From: Xylanimicrobium pachnodae JCM 13526 = NBRC 107786
GTDB lineage: Bacteria; Actinomycetota; Actinomycetes; Actinomycetales; Cellulomonadaceae
Reading direction: 5' to 3'
NCBI GenBank assembly: GCA_001592145.1
Contig: BCWJ01000021.1
Span: 1 to 62,030 of the forward strand
Length of the DNA: 62,030 nt
Below the pieces are notes generated by a model. That model saw only the letters and a program-made list of their open reading frames with translations, was not told the DNA's origin and did no database searches. Made by a program: the position numbers and the translations under genes. Of this stretch, positions 52,632 to 61,628 are shown piece by piece; the stretch's first letter is position 1, and the number at the start of each line of letters is the position of its first letter.

Positions 52632-53564
52632 TCAGCGGGGCACGACGCGAGCCGCTGCGGCCCGGGCCAGGTGCCCCTCGTCGAGCGTCTCGTCGCGACG
52701 CACCAGCACGATCAGTCCACGGGCGTCGAGCTCGGCGCACATGAGGAGCTGGTGGTCGTCGCAGTGCTCGCCCATCTCCGGGATCCGCGGCACCACCACC
52801 GGCAGCCGACCCGCCTGGAGCGCCGTCAGGATGGACCCCACACCACCGTGCGTGATCACCACCGACGACGCCGCCATCGCATCCGCGAGCTCGTCGGGAC
52901 CCAACCACCGGTTCGGCTGGTCGTGCGGCACGTCCGTGGTGCCCACCTGCCACGTGACCGGGACGTCCGCACCCAGCACCCGTCGCACGTCACGCACCGC
53001 GCGCGGGAACGGGTACCGCTCCGCGCCCAGCGCGACGACAACGCTCTCCACCGGTGCCGGCTCCCCCGCCTCGACCGTGAACGCCCCGAACATGTCCTCG
53101 AAGTACTGCCAGCGCCCACCCCACCCGGCATGCGGCGCCAGCAGCGTGGTACGCGGGAGCGCCGCCGCGATCCGCCCCGTCACGGACGGGCCGTGCAGGC
53201 GCGCCAGCGACTCGACATACGTGATACGCGTCCCCGAGACCGCCGCCGCCAACAGGTGCGGCACCGCCTGCGCGGCACCCGCGGTCAGCACCATGCGGGG
53301 TCGCAGCCGCCGATGCAGCCGGACCGCCGACGCGACGTTGCGCAGCGCCCCCGCCGCGTCCCGCGAGTGCACCGCCGGCATGAACGTGACCTGGTCGGTG
53401 CCGGCCAGGCGCGTGAGCGTCTGGCGGCTGCGGGGCACCACCCAGTGGCGCTCGCGGGCCGGGATGCCCATGGCGTCGGCGATGAACTCGAGCTCGGTGA
53501 AGTGCCCGCCGCCCGAGCTGGCCAGCAGCACCAGGGACCCGTGGTCCGGCACCGTCCCGCGCAC
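52632..53564 (-). CDS. Alg14-Alg13-like fused glycosyltransferase
   Basis: 310 residues. The N-terminal half has LVLLASSGGGHFTEL, the Alg14/EpsE Gly-rich motif, and the C-terminal half has VVITHGGVGSILTALQAGRLPVVVPR, the UDP-GlcNAc-binding Alg13/GT28 motif. In many bacteria these are two proteins (CpsF/CpsG, PssD/PssE); here they appear as one chain. It should add the second sugar to a lipid-linked sugar. GTG 53564 has GGAG eight bases upstream; ATG 53618 would extend it by 18 residues without a ribosome site. It is divergent from the GMC oxidoreductase gene. Confidence 0.83.
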   Translation of the reverse strand: MRGTVPDHGSLVLLASSGGGHFTELEFIADAMGIPARERHWVVPRSRQTLTRLAGTDQVTFMPAVHSRDAAGALRNVASAVRLHRRLRPRMVLTAGAAQAVPHLLAAAVSGTRITYVESLARLHGPSVTGRIAAALPRTTLLAPHAGWGGRWQYFEDMFGAFTVEAGEPAPVESVVVALGAERYPFPRAVRDVRRVLGADVPVTWQVGTTDVPHDQPNRWLGPDELADAMAASSVVITHGGVGSILTALQAGRLPVVVPRIPEMGEHCDDHQLLMCAELDARGLIVLVRRDETLDEGHLARAAAARVVPR

Positions 53565-53666
53565 GCTCGTCGCTCCTTGCCTCGTCGCATCCTGCACCGC
53601 CGGGCCCTGCACAGACATCACCACAGGCTGATCGTCGGTCCTGTGCTCACGGACCGGCGTCGTGCG

Positions 53667-53700
53667 CGGCGTCGTTACCCAGTTCTGGGTAACGACGCCG
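53667..53700. promoter_or_regulatory. 15-bp palindrome in a divergent promoter region
   Basis: Arms 53667-53681 and 53686-53700 pair perfectly over 15 bp around loop GTTC. The centre GTTACCCAGTTCTGGGTAAC is less G+C-rich than its surroundings. It lies between the divergent glycosyltransferase (starts 53564) and GMC oxidoreductase (starts 53775) genes, so it is more likely an operator than a terminator. Confidence 0.55.
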
Positions 53701-53774
53701 GTCGGAGCCAGCGCGCCCGGCCCGCCCGGCGGCCCCGCACCTACCATGCGAACCACCGGCGACAAGGAGCTGTG

Positions 53775-55379
53775 GTGGAACCCATCGAAGGTCTGGACGC
53801 GGACGTGATCGTGGTGGGCGGCGGCCTGGGCGGGTCGGCGGCAGCCTTCCAGCTCGCGCAGCGCGGCCTGAGCGTGCTGGTGATCGAGGCGGGTCCGGGT
53901 GAGGACGTGCTCACCCCGCCGCGGCCCACCCGGCGCGAGCAGGTCATGCGGCGGCTGCTGCCCGGACGGGTGCCGGCGGCGGTCCCGGACCGGACGCGCT
54001 ACCCCTACTTCGTGTCCACCCCCGACGGCTCGCTGCGCCAGGCCCCCACCCGCATGGGGCACGGCGTGGGCGGGTCCTCGCAGTTCTACGCGGCGGCGCT
54101 CAGCCGCTTCAAGCGCTCCGACTTCACGGAGGCCGCGCCCGGGCGCTCCGCCGAGACGCCCCTGCCCAACGCGTGGCCCGTGGACTACGACGCGTTCCGT
54201 GCGTACTACGCAGACGCCGAGGCCCTCATGCGGATCCGCGGCGACCTGGACCCCTTGGACCCGGACGACTCGCTGGCCCCGGGTTCCCCGCTGCCTGCGC
54301 TCGCCCCCGGCTCGGTGCACCTGCACGAGCGGCTCACGCAGCGCGGGCTGCACCCGTACCGCCTGCACGTCGGCATCGACTACGAGGCAGGGTGCGGGGA
54401 GTGCTTCACGGGCCGCTGCCCTCGCGGCGACAAGGCGGACGGCAACAACCGGTTCCTGGTCCCGGCCCTCGCCACCGGCCGGGTACGCCTCGAGGTGGAC
54501 GCCCCGGTGCGGGAGATCCGGGTCGACGACGACGGCGTCCACGTCGTCGTCGGCACCGCTGACGGGGCGGGCGACCCGGTCGGCGACGCGAGCAGAGGGG
54601 GCCGCGAGCGCCGCGCGCGGCGGCTGGTGCTGGCCGCGGGAGCGCTGGGCACCCCGCTGCTCCTGGACCGCTCGGCCTCCCTGTGGCGGGACGCACCCCG
54701 GCCCGCGATGCTCGGCCGGGGCCTGATGTTCCACCTCACCGACACGTGGGCCGCCAAGGCGCCCGACGGTGCCACGGTGCCCAAGAAGTGGCTGTGCGTG
54801 CGGGACTTCTACGACGACGGCGTGCACGACATCGGCGAGATCCAGTCGCTGGGCGGCGCGTTGTCCCCCGGGCCGATCGCGGGCATCCTGCGGGGACGGC
54901 TGGCCAGCACGCCGCTGCGGCGCCTCCCGGCCGCAGCGCTCAAGCCGATCGCGTGGGTGATCGCCCGGGTGCTGGGCCCGCGACCCATCTTCGCCACCAT
55001 CACCGAGGACCTCCCCCACGCGCACAACCGCGTGCGGGAGCAGGACGGGAAGGTGGTGGTCGACTACGCCGTCGACCCGGCGCTGCGCCAGCGCACCGCC
55101 GCCTTCCGGGACACCGTGCACGCCACGTTCGGCCCCGGCGTGCTGTTCACCTCCCCGCCGAGCAACCCCAACTGGGGTCACCCGATGGGCACCTGCCGCA
55201 TGGGTGACGACCCCGCGACGTCCGTGGTGGGCGCCGACGGGCAGGTGCACGGGCAGCCGAAGGTCTTCGTCGCGGACGCCTCCGCCTTCCCCTCGTCCGG
55301 GGGGACCGGGCCTGGCCTGACGGTGGCCGCCCTGGGGCTGTACGTGGGCGACCAGGTGGCCGACGCGCTGGCCGGGTAG
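53775..55379 (+). CDS. GMC family flavin oxidoreductase
   Basis: 534 residues. The FAD site is DVIVVGGGLGGSAAAFQLA (about 9-27), GGSSQFY is the second FAD contact, CGECFTGRCPRGDK is the Cys-containing loop usual in bacterial GMC enzymes, and the C-terminus has NWGHPMGTCRMGDD plus FPSSGGTGPGLTVAAL. GMC enzymes oxidise alcohols or sugars; related ones occur in glycan loci. GTG 53775 is chosen because AAGGAG lies five bases upstream; an in-frame GTG immediately precedes it. It is the only plus-strand gene within the exopolysaccharide array and ends 12 bases before the convergent GT4 gene. Confidence 0.87.
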   Translation: MEPIEGLDADVIVVGGGLGGSAAAFQLAQRGLSVLVIEAGPGEDVLTPPRPTRREQVMRRLLPGRVPAAVPDRTRYPYFVSTPDGSLRQAPTRMGHGVGGSSQFYAAALSRFKRSDFTEAAPGRSAETPLPNAWPVDYDAFRAYYADAEALMRIRGDLDPLDPDDSLAPGSPLPALAPGSVHLHERLTQRGLHPYRLHVGIDYEAGCGECFTGRCPRGDKADGNNRFLVPALATGRVRLEVDAPVREIRVDDDGVHVVVGTADGAGDPVGDASRGGRERRARRLVLAAGALGTPLLLDRSASLWRDAPRPAMLGRGLMFHLTDTWAAKAPDGATVPKKWLCVRDFYDDGVHDIGEIQSLGGALSPGPIAGILRGRLASTPLRRLPAAALKPIAWVIARVLGPRPIFATITEDLPHAHNRVREQDGKVVVDYAVDPALRQRTAAFRDTVHATFGPGVLFTSPPSNPNWGHPMGTCRMGDDPATSVVGADGQVHGQPKVFVADASAFPSSGGTGPGLTVAALGLYVGDQVADALAG

Positions 55380-55391
55380 GGCCGTCGACCC

Positions 55392-56606
55392 TCACCGGCT
55401 CAGCGCGGCCGCCCGCCAGTCGAGGTACCGGTTCGACCAGTCGTGCTGCGCCCGGAACCGGGCCAGGTGCTCCGGGTCGTCGGGCCCCAGATCGGCCGCC
55501 TTGCGCACCGCGCACGCCCAGTCGTCCCCCGATGCCACCAGCAGGCAGCGCGGTGACACGTCACGCATCGGTTCCAGGTCCGTGGCGACGACGGGCAGAC
55601 CCGCGGCCAGGTACTCGTAGAGCTTGAGCGGGCTCATCGCCTGGGTGAGCGGGGTGTCGCGGTGGCAGACGAGGCCCACGTCCGCCCGCGCCATCATCGC
55701 CAGCACGGTGGCCCGTGGAAGGACCCCGTGGACCCGCACGTTCGGACGGGCCAGCAGGTCGCGGAAGTGGTCGGGGGCCTGCATGGGACCGACCAGGACG
55801 ATCGTCCAGTCCGCACCCAGCCCGTCCGCGCAGGCGGTGAGCGCGTCGGCGTCGATCCGATCCTCCAGGCTCCCGGCGTACAGCGCGATCTTCCCCGGCA
55901 GCGCGGTGAACCAGTCCGGGGCCTGCGCGCGCCCCGCCACGCGGGACCCCGCGTCGTCCGACTCCGCGTCGTCCGAGGCCGCGTCGTCCGAGGCCGCGAA
56001 GTCCGCGGCCGCGATCCCGTTGGGCACGACGACGCCGCGCCGCGCACCCACCCGGTCGACGATGGCCTGGCTGACGCCGATGACCTTGACGTCGCGTGCC
56101 GCCATCTGCCGGTAGGCCCACAGGTAGTGCTCGCGCAGGTGCCCGTGAACCCCCGAAGCAGCCCAGCCGAACGCGGACCACTCGTCCCAGCCGTAATAGA
56201 CGACGTCGGCCCACGCAGCCCGGTCGGCCACGGCGGCCAGCAGCGGATCGCAGGTGACCAGGACGGCGTCGTCGCGCGAACGGCGTCGTTGCAGGGTGCG
56301 GTCCAGGTGGCGGCGCGCGGCGCGGGCCACGGCCAGCTCACGTGGCGCGGCCGGCCACCAGCGCAAGGGATGCAGCAACTGCCTCCCAGGAAGGTCGCCG
56401 GGGAGCGGGGCCGTGCGGCTGGGGTCGCGCAGCAGGCCGGGCAGAGACCGCGGGGGGTCGGCGACGAGCAGCGACTCGACGCCCGGGTCGGTGGCGAGCC
56501 CCCACACCGCCCGGTCGGGCGAGTACGCGTAGTTGCGCGGGGCGGCGTTGCCCCACGTCTGGCGGTAGAGCGCGAGCACGACGTTGCGGCGCAGCGGTTC
56601 GGTCAC
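55392..56606 (-). CDS. Family 4-like glycosyltransferase
   Basis: 404 residues, GT-B fold. The C-terminal half has KIALYAGSLEDRID, IVLVGPMQ and the donor-binding SPLKLYEYLAAGLPVVATDL. It transfers a sugar to the growing polysaccharide repeat unit. GTG 56606 has GAGGAG and overlaps the stop of the Wzy-like gene by four bases. A run of 15-bp repeats at about 55954-55998 encodes ASDDA-type repeats between the two lobes, probably a flexible linker. It is the last gene of the minus-strand operon seen here. Confidence 0.87.
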   Translation of the reverse strand: MTEPLRRNVVLALYRQTWGNAAPRNYAYSPDRAVWGLATDPGVESLLVADPPRSLPGLLRDPSRTAPLPGDLPGRQLLHPLRWWPAAPRELAVARAARRHLDRTLQRRRSRDDAVLVTCDPLLAAVADRAAWADVVYYGWDEWSAFGWAASGVHGHLREHYLWAYRQMAARDVKVIGVSQAIVDRVGARRGVVVPNGIAAADFAASDDAASDDAESDDAGSRVAGRAQAPDWFTALPGKIALYAGSLEDRIDADALTACADGLGADWTIVLVGPMQAPDHFRDLLARPNVRVHGVLPRATVLAMMARADVGLVCHRDTPLTQAMSPLKLYEYLAAGLPVVATDLEPMRDVSPRCLLVASGDDWACAVRKAADLGPDDPEHLARFRAQHDWSNRYLDWRAAALSR

Positions 56607-58093
56607 GGGATCGACTCCTCGACGTCGGCGACGGGCACGGCCGCGGGTGCGGGAGGCTCGCGCAGCCGCCCGTCCGGGAACCGGCGCGGGCCGTCCCGGA
56701 CGATCGCCCACAGCGCACCGGCACAGCCGATCAACAGGAACAGGGTGAACGAGAGCTGGCGGAAGCTCAGGCCGTCGAACAGGGCGAGCGACGCACCCAG
56801 GGCGGCGATACCACCGGCGAGCGCCTGGCCGAGCCCGCGCACCCTCAGGTCGCCGCTGCGGTGGCGCGCCCCCCGCGCCACGCAGATACCGGCCACGATG
56901 ACCACGATCAGGGCGGCCGCACCCACCAGCCCGTTGTTCAGGGTGGTGAGGATGTACTGGTTGTCCAGCCAGAAGTACTGGTCGGGCAGGAACGTGCCGA
57001 GCCCACGGCCGAACACCCAGTTCCCTTCCAGATATCCGGGGATGCGGGCGTAGTCGTCGGTGCGTCCCGAGATGGACGCCTCCTGGTCACCGGCGGTGAA
57101 GAAGTAGACGAACGTGGAGATCAGCCCGGGCACCACCACCTGGAACACGGAAAGGCCCAGCACGCCGAGTACCGCCAGGTTGACGCGCCCGCGCAGGCCA
57201 AGAGCCACGAAGTAGAACGCCATGCCCACGGCGAGGCTCACCAGGCCGGAGCGGGAGACGGACAGCGGGGTGACGAACACCAGGGCGGCGAACGACACCT
57301 TGCACCAGCGTCGAGCCTTCGCCGAGCGGGCGTGGATCGCCAGGTGCAAGGCGATCGGCGTCAGCGCCCCCATCACCACGGAGTACTCGATGGGGTGCGT
57401 CGCCGCGGCCATCACGCGTGTGAAGTCCCCCCGGGACGTCTCCTCGATCGCAGCCCCCACGAACCCGGGCACCTGGAACGCCGTCGCCCAGCGCCACCCG
57501 GGCAGCAGGTACTCGACGATCCCGATGAGCGCCGCCACGCCCGCGAGCAGGGTGAACCGCACCAGGAGGTCCTCGAGGCGGTCCACCGAGTCGATGCCGT
57601 CCGTGGTGAGCAGCACGAGCCCGATGAGCGACAGGGAGATGAGCAGCCACCGGGTGGTGCTCGCCACCTGCTCACCGGTCAGCGTGTGCACGTCCGCGGC
57701 CGCGTACGCGGTCAGGGTGGTCGCGAGGAACAGCGGCATCGTCCAGCGCAGCGGGTGCCCGGGCCGCGCCCGCAGCAGACCCAGCGCCCGTCCCGCAGCC
57801 CACAGGACCAGCACGCCCAGGGCCAGCAGCTGCGCGGGATTGCCGAACCCGCCCAGCGGCCCGACGAGCACCTGGTCACCGGGGATGAGCAGCAGGCACG
57901 CGATCAGCACGGTGAGGATCGCGACCGGGTCGCGGCGCGAGATCGACACCAGCGCGAACACGAGGGCGAGGGCGAGCAGAGCCAGGGTGGCCACCCAGGT
58001 GCCGTGGGCCAGGACCGGGGCGAGCGCCAGCGCGCACGCACCCACGACGGCCGCGCCGCGCGCGACCCAGGTAAGGACGCGGCGTCGCACCAT
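56603..58093 (-). CDS. O-antigen ligase/Wzy-like polymerase
   Basis: 496 residues with about 12 hydrophobic helices. A longer extracytoplasmic loop before the last helices contains ISGRTDDYARIPGYLEGNWVFGRGLGTFL, the usual G-x-R...G-x-G position in Wzy_C/O-antigen ligase proteins. It would join undecaprenyl-linked repeat units outside the membrane. The ATG shares one base with the stop of the Wzz-like gene, and its stop overlaps the GT4 start. The sequence of the family is variable, so ligase versus polymerase cannot be told. Confidence 0.85.
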   Translation of the reverse strand: MVRRRVLTWVARGAAVVGACALALAPVLAHGTWVATLALLALALVFALVSISRRDPVAILTVLIACLLLIPGDQVLVGPLGGFGNPAQLLALGVLVLWAAGRALGLLRARPGHPLRWTMPLFLATTLTAYAAADVHTLTGEQVASTTRWLLISLSLIGLVLLTTDGIDSVDRLEDLLVRFTLLAGVAALIGIVEYLLPGWRWATAFQVPGFVGAAIEETSRGDFTRVMAAATHPIEYSVVMGALTPIALHLAIHARSAKARRWCKVSFAALVFVTPLSVSRSGLVSLAVGMAFYFVALGLRGRVNLAVLGVLGLSVFQVVVPGLISTFVYFFTAGDQEASISGRTDDYARIPGYLEGNWVFGRGLGTFLPDQYFWLDNQYILTTLNNGLVGAAALIVVIVAGICVARGARHRSGDLRVRGLGQALAGGIAALGASLALFDGLSFRQLSFTLFLLIGCAGALWAIVRDGPRRFPDGRLREPPAPAAVPVADVEESIP

Positions 58094-59238
58094 CAGCGGT
58101 ACAGGGACTCGAACGTCGCCGGGTCGTCCCGCGTCTCAGGCGCACCCCGCCGATCCACCGTCGGGGGCGCGATGGTGGCCAACTGGACGGTGAGCGGCTG
58201 GACGGCGGGCGGTTCACCGGTGGCCGTCGCCCGCGCGGTCGTCGGCAGGATGGCCGGCGGTCGAACCGTGGCTACCTGGACGGCAGCGGATCGCTCGGTG
58301 GTCGGTTGGATGGACGCCGGCTGCGTGACGGCCGGCTGTGCGGGGGCCGCCGCCTGCCGAGCCTCGGGCTTCGCCTTCCGTCGGGGCTTCGCGCGGCCCG
58401 ACCGGCTCGCACGGCCCGACCGCGCGCCTGCTCGCGGCTCGTCGCCGCCTCGATCGGTGTCGCCGCTGTCGTCGCCGGGATCACCGCCATCGTCGCCCCG
58501 TTCGCCGTCGTCGCCCCTCTCACCGTCGTCCCCCCGTTCACCGTCGTTCGCATCGGACGACGGCGAACCGGCTGGTGACGCGTCGGTCGCGGCGGCCCGC
58601 CGCGCCTGGCGCACCCGTGCCCGCCGACCGATCAGGGCGTCGGCGGCGATGGACAGGGACGCCCCGGCGATGGCGCCCACGGCGCCCACACCGAGCAGCA
58701 GCTTGAGCCCGGAACTGGCGGGAACAACGTCCACCCGAGTGGGTGACATGACGAAGATCGTGGAGAGGGAGCCGTCGGGCGCCCCCGCGGCGCGCTGGAT
58801 CTCCTCGACCTGACCGGGGATGGCATCCATGACGTTCTGCACCGTCGTCTCCGCGGCGTCGGCGGTGGGCGCCCACGCCGCGACCGTGTACGTGAACCCT
58901 TCCCCGGAGAACGCGAAGCGGCGGTGCTCGGGCGACGACTCCCCCGGTGCCACCCCGGCGGCCGTCGGTTCCCCCAGGCTCTTCTGGACGTCAGGATCGG
59001 CGAGGGCGAGTGACAGGGCCGTGCCGAGAAGGTCGTTGTCCGCGAGCGGGTTGAGCACCCGGGTCTCCTGCTGGTCAGGGTCGGTGCTCTGGAACACGAA
59101 CGCGAAGGCGGCGTTCGCGTAGTAGCTGTCCTCCTGGTTCTGGGCCAGGGCGTACCCGGTGCCGAGCGCCATCATCAGCACCGGAAACATCACGTACCAG
59201 CGGCGGAAGCACACCTTGAGAACATCAAGAGCGTCCAT
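58093..59238 (-). CDS. Wzz-like polysaccharide co-polymerase without kinase
   Basis: 381 residues. A first transmembrane helix (YVMFPVLMMALGTGYALA), an extracytoplasmic domain of about 150 residues, and a second helix (LKLLLGVGAVGAIAGASLSIA) form a PCP architecture. The C-terminal ~170 residues are cytoplasmic, disordered and rich in E/R/G/D, with GERGDD repeats (18-bp units near 58493-58555) and Arg/Pro/Ala sequence. No Walker motifs follow, so no BY-kinase is fused. It probably controls chain length with the Wzy-like protein. ATG 59238 has GGGGGAG. It overlaps the GT2 gene upstream by 14 bases. Confidence 0.78.
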   Translation of the reverse strand: MDALDVLKVCFRRWYVMFPVLMMALGTGYALAQNQEDSYYANAAFAFVFQSTDPDQQETRVLNPLADNDLLGTALSLALADPDVQKSLGEPTAAGVAPGESSPEHRRFAFSGEGFTYTVAAWAPTADAAETTVQNVMDAIPGQVEEIQRAAGAPDGSLSTIFVMSPTRVDVVPASSGLKLLLGVGAVGAIAGASLSIAADALIGRRARVRQARRAAATDASPAGSPSSDANDGERGDDGERGDDGERGDDGGDPGDDSGDTDRGGDEPRAGARSGRASRSGRAKPRRKAKPEARQAAAPAQPAVTQPASIQPTTERSAAVQVATVRPPAILPTTARATATGEPPAVQPLTVQLATIAPPTVDRRGAPETRDDPATFESLYR

Positions 59239-60226
59239 CGGTCTCCCCCTCAATGTCCCGGGCACGAACGTCGCGGGCACCGCCCACGGCGACGGGCTGC
59301 GCCGACTCCCGCGGCGGGAACCCGTCCCACCACTCGTCCCGACACGCCCAACCAGCGCTCCAGTTCCCGCCTCGGTGCGTCACGCGTTCCAGCGTGGCAC
59401 GCCAGGCCACTCCCGCGCGCAGCAACCAGACGACCACCCCGGCGGCGACACCCCGGAAGTGGGTGCGAGCGTAGGTGACTTTTCCGGCAAACACGAGGGC
59501 GAAGTTTCCACCGGCCTCCTCCGAGGATGCGCCCACGGCGTGCACCACCTCGGCGTCAGGGGTGATGACGGGCCGCAGCCCGATCCGGCGGGCCCGCGCG
59601 CTCAGGTCGGCGTCCTCCCCGTAGACGAAGTACCGCTCGTCCATCCCCCGAAGCCGGTCCCAGGTGCCCCGGTCCGCGAGCAGCAGGCAGCCCGTCACGA
59701 TGCCGACCTCGCGCACCGTGTCCCGCTGCCAGCGGCCCAGCGACTCCGGGTCGAACACGCGCGAACGCGGGAAGAACGACGACAACCCGGTCGCGAAGCA
59801 CACGGTGGACCACACGCTCGGCGCGCCCCACGCCGACGTCGGCTCGAGCGTGCCGTCCTCGGCAAGGGTGCGCCCGCCGTACAGCCCATGACCGGGGTGG
59901 TTCTCGGCGAACTCCAGCAGCCGGGCCAGCGATCCCGGCCGGGGCACCGTGTCCGGGTTGAGCAGGAGCACCCACGGGGCGCTCGACGCCGCAGCGCCCA
60001 CGTTGACGGCCGCGGCGAACCCGACGTTGCGCGCGTTGCGCAGCAGCGTGACGTCGGGGTGCCGCGCCGCCACGACGTCGGCCGTGTCGTCCGTGGCCGG
60101 GTTGTCGACGACGACGACGTGCGCACGCCGGTCCCCGAGCGCGGCGGGCAGGGCGTCGAGGCAGCGCGAGATCCACTCGGCGCTGTTGTAGGTGACGACG
60201 ACGACGGCGACCTCCGGCTCGGTCAT
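59225..60226 (-). CDS. Family 2 glycosyltransferase (rhamnosyltransferase-like)
   Basis: 333 residues, GT-A fold. VAVVVVTYNSAEWI binds the nucleotide; VLLLNPDTVPRPG supplies the DxD-like metal motif; YFVYGEDADLSARAR has the ED base typical of WbbL-type rhamnosyltransferases. It transfers a sugar such as rhamnose to the lipid-linked repeat. The ATG overlaps the stop of the acyltransferase gene (ATGA), and its own stop lies inside the Wzz-like gene. Confidence 0.88.
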   Translation of the reverse strand: MTEPEVAVVVVTYNSAEWISRCLDALPAALGDRRAHVVVVDNPATDDTADVVAARHPDVTLLRNARNVGFAAAVNVGAAASSAPWVLLLNPDTVPRPGSLARLLEFAENHPGHGLYGGRTLAEDGTLEPTSAWGAPSVWSTVCFATGLSSFFPRSRVFDPESLGRWQRDTVREVGIVTGCLLLADRGTWDRLRGMDERYFVYGEDADLSARARRIGLRPVITPDAEVVHAVGASSEEAGGNFALVFAGKVTYARTHFRGVAAGVVVWLLRAGVAWRATLERVTHRGGNWSAGWACRDEWWDGFPPRESAQPVAVGGARDVRARDIEGETDGRS

Positions 60227-60756
60227 CGCTCACCCCGCTTCCTCAGGACGCGGGCCGGCACCCCGGCGGCCAGCACGCCCGGGGGCAGGTCGCGGGTGAC
60301 CACGGCCCCGGCGGCCACCACGGTGCCGTCGCCGATGGTCACGCCGGGCAGCACCACCACCCGGGTGCCCAGCCACGTGTTCGCACCGATGGTCACGGTC
60401 GCCTCGCGCATGGGCAGGTCCATGACCGGGCCGTCCCCCGCGTCGAAGTCGTAGTTCGCCGCCGTCACGAACACGTCGGGAGCGAGCAGCGCGTGGTCAC
60501 CGATGACGATCGCGCCCGTGTCCCCGCCCGCCCACAGGGAGCAACCCTGCCCGATCTGCGCGCCCGCACCGATCGACACCCGCTCACCGTGCCGCACCGA
60601 CACGGTGGGTGAGAGCCGCGCACCGGCCCCGACCGTCGCCAGCGCAAGGGGGGCGCCGTCGTACGCGAGGAAGTTGCCCACGCGGGCGATCCGCTTCCAG
60701 GTGCCCGGCCGGACCAGCCGGGACGCAGCGGACGCCACCTTGGTCAGCGTGCTCAT
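60223..60756 (-). CDS. Hexapeptide-repeat acetyltransferase (WcaF/LacA-like)
   Basis: 177-residue left-handed beta-helix protein. VSIGAGAQIGQGCSLWAGG and VTIGANTWLGTRVVVLPGVTIGDG carry the hexapeptide repeats, and GVPARVLRKR is the C-terminal signature of NodL/LacA/MaaA acetyltransferases. It probably O-acetylates a sugar of the exopolysaccharide. ATG 60756 has GGAG eight bases upstream and follows the GT2 stop by two bases; it overlaps the next gene. Confidence 0.87.
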   Translation of the reverse strand: MSTLTKVASAASRLVRPGTWKRIARVGNFLAYDGAPLALATVGAGARLSPTVSVRHGERVSIGAGAQIGQGCSLWAGGDTGAIVIGDHALLAPDVFVTAANYDFDAGDGPVMDLPMREATVTIGANTWLGTRVVVLPGVTIGDGTVVAAGAVVTRDLPPGVLAAGVPARVLRKRGER

Positions 60757-60758
60757 GG

Positions 60759-61628
60759 TCAGTGCTCCGTTCCGTGGCCCGCGGCCACCCGCGAGGTGTC
60801 GTCCCTGTTCCAGCCGCCGACGACGCCGTGCCGCAGCAGGCGGGCGGCCCTGATCCGCGCCCACCCGTTGACGCCCAGGTACACGGGCGCCACCACCGCA
60901 AGCCAGGGGCGTTCCCGCAGCACCCCCCGCCACGTGGGCCCGGGCGCCGTGAACACGTGCCCCAGCGCGGCAAGCTGGAAGTTCCCGAGCGCGATGCGCA
61001 CGTGGCGCCGGTGCAGGGAACGCAGCGTGCGCGGCGGGCGGATCACGAACGTGGCGCCCGGCGGGTTGACGCGCTCGGCGTCGGCGAACAGGCCGTAGAC
61101 GAAGCTGTCGTCCGCCACCAGGTCCGGGAACACACCCCACCGGCTGCGCCCCGCCGCGGAGACGCCGTAGACCCCGGCACCGATCACGTGGTGGCGCCAG
61201 TACCCGATGCGGCGGCCCACCAGGTAGTACGCCCGCACCCCCAGACCGCACCCGGTCGTGTCGATCAGCGGGAGCGGGGCGGCGGCGGGGGCGCCGTCGC
61301 GCAGCGCCTCCACCACGGCCCGCAGGCTCGCCAGATCGACGTCGATGTCCGCGTCCAGGTAGACGCGCGGGAACACCGACGCCGCCTCGTCGCCCGCGTT
61401 GAGCGCCGCGATCTTGGAGGCTTCCGGGACCTCGACCACCCGCACGCCCGGGAAGCGTGCCGCCACCGCGACCGTGCCGTCCGTGCACCCGTTCGCCGCG
61501 ACCACCACCTCCAGCTCGCCGCGCGCCGCCGGTTCCGCGAGCACCGCGAGCAGGGTGGCGAGCACGGCCTCCTCGTCGTGGGCGGGGATGACGACGCTTG
61601 CGAGCGGGGCACGGGGCTCACTCGTCAC
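60759..61628 (-). CDS. Family 2 glycosyltransferase
   Basis: 289 residues, GT-A fold. ASVVIPAHDEEAVLATLL is the nucleotide-sugar site, VYLDADIDVDL the DxD, and FPDLVADDSFVYGLF the catalytic base region. The hydrophobic C-terminal stretch (HVRIALGNFQLAALGHV) may dock it to the membrane. GTG 61628 lies in the 3' end of the flippase gene (11-base overlap). The sugar is unknown. Confidence 0.87.
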   Translation of the reverse strand: MTSEPRAPLASVVIPAHDEEAVLATLLAVLAEPAARGELEVVVAANGCTDGTVAVAARFPGVRVVEVPEASKIAALNAGDEAASVFPRVYLDADIDVDLASLRAVVEALRDGAPAAAPLPLIDTTGCGLGVRAYYLVGRRIGYWRHHVIGAGVYGVSAAGRSRWGVFPDLVADDSFVYGLFADAERVNPPGATFVIRPPRTLRSLHRRHVRIALGNFQLAALGHVFTAPGPTWRGVLRERPWLAVVAPVYLGVNGWARIRAARLLRHGVVGGWNRDDTSRVAAGHGTEH

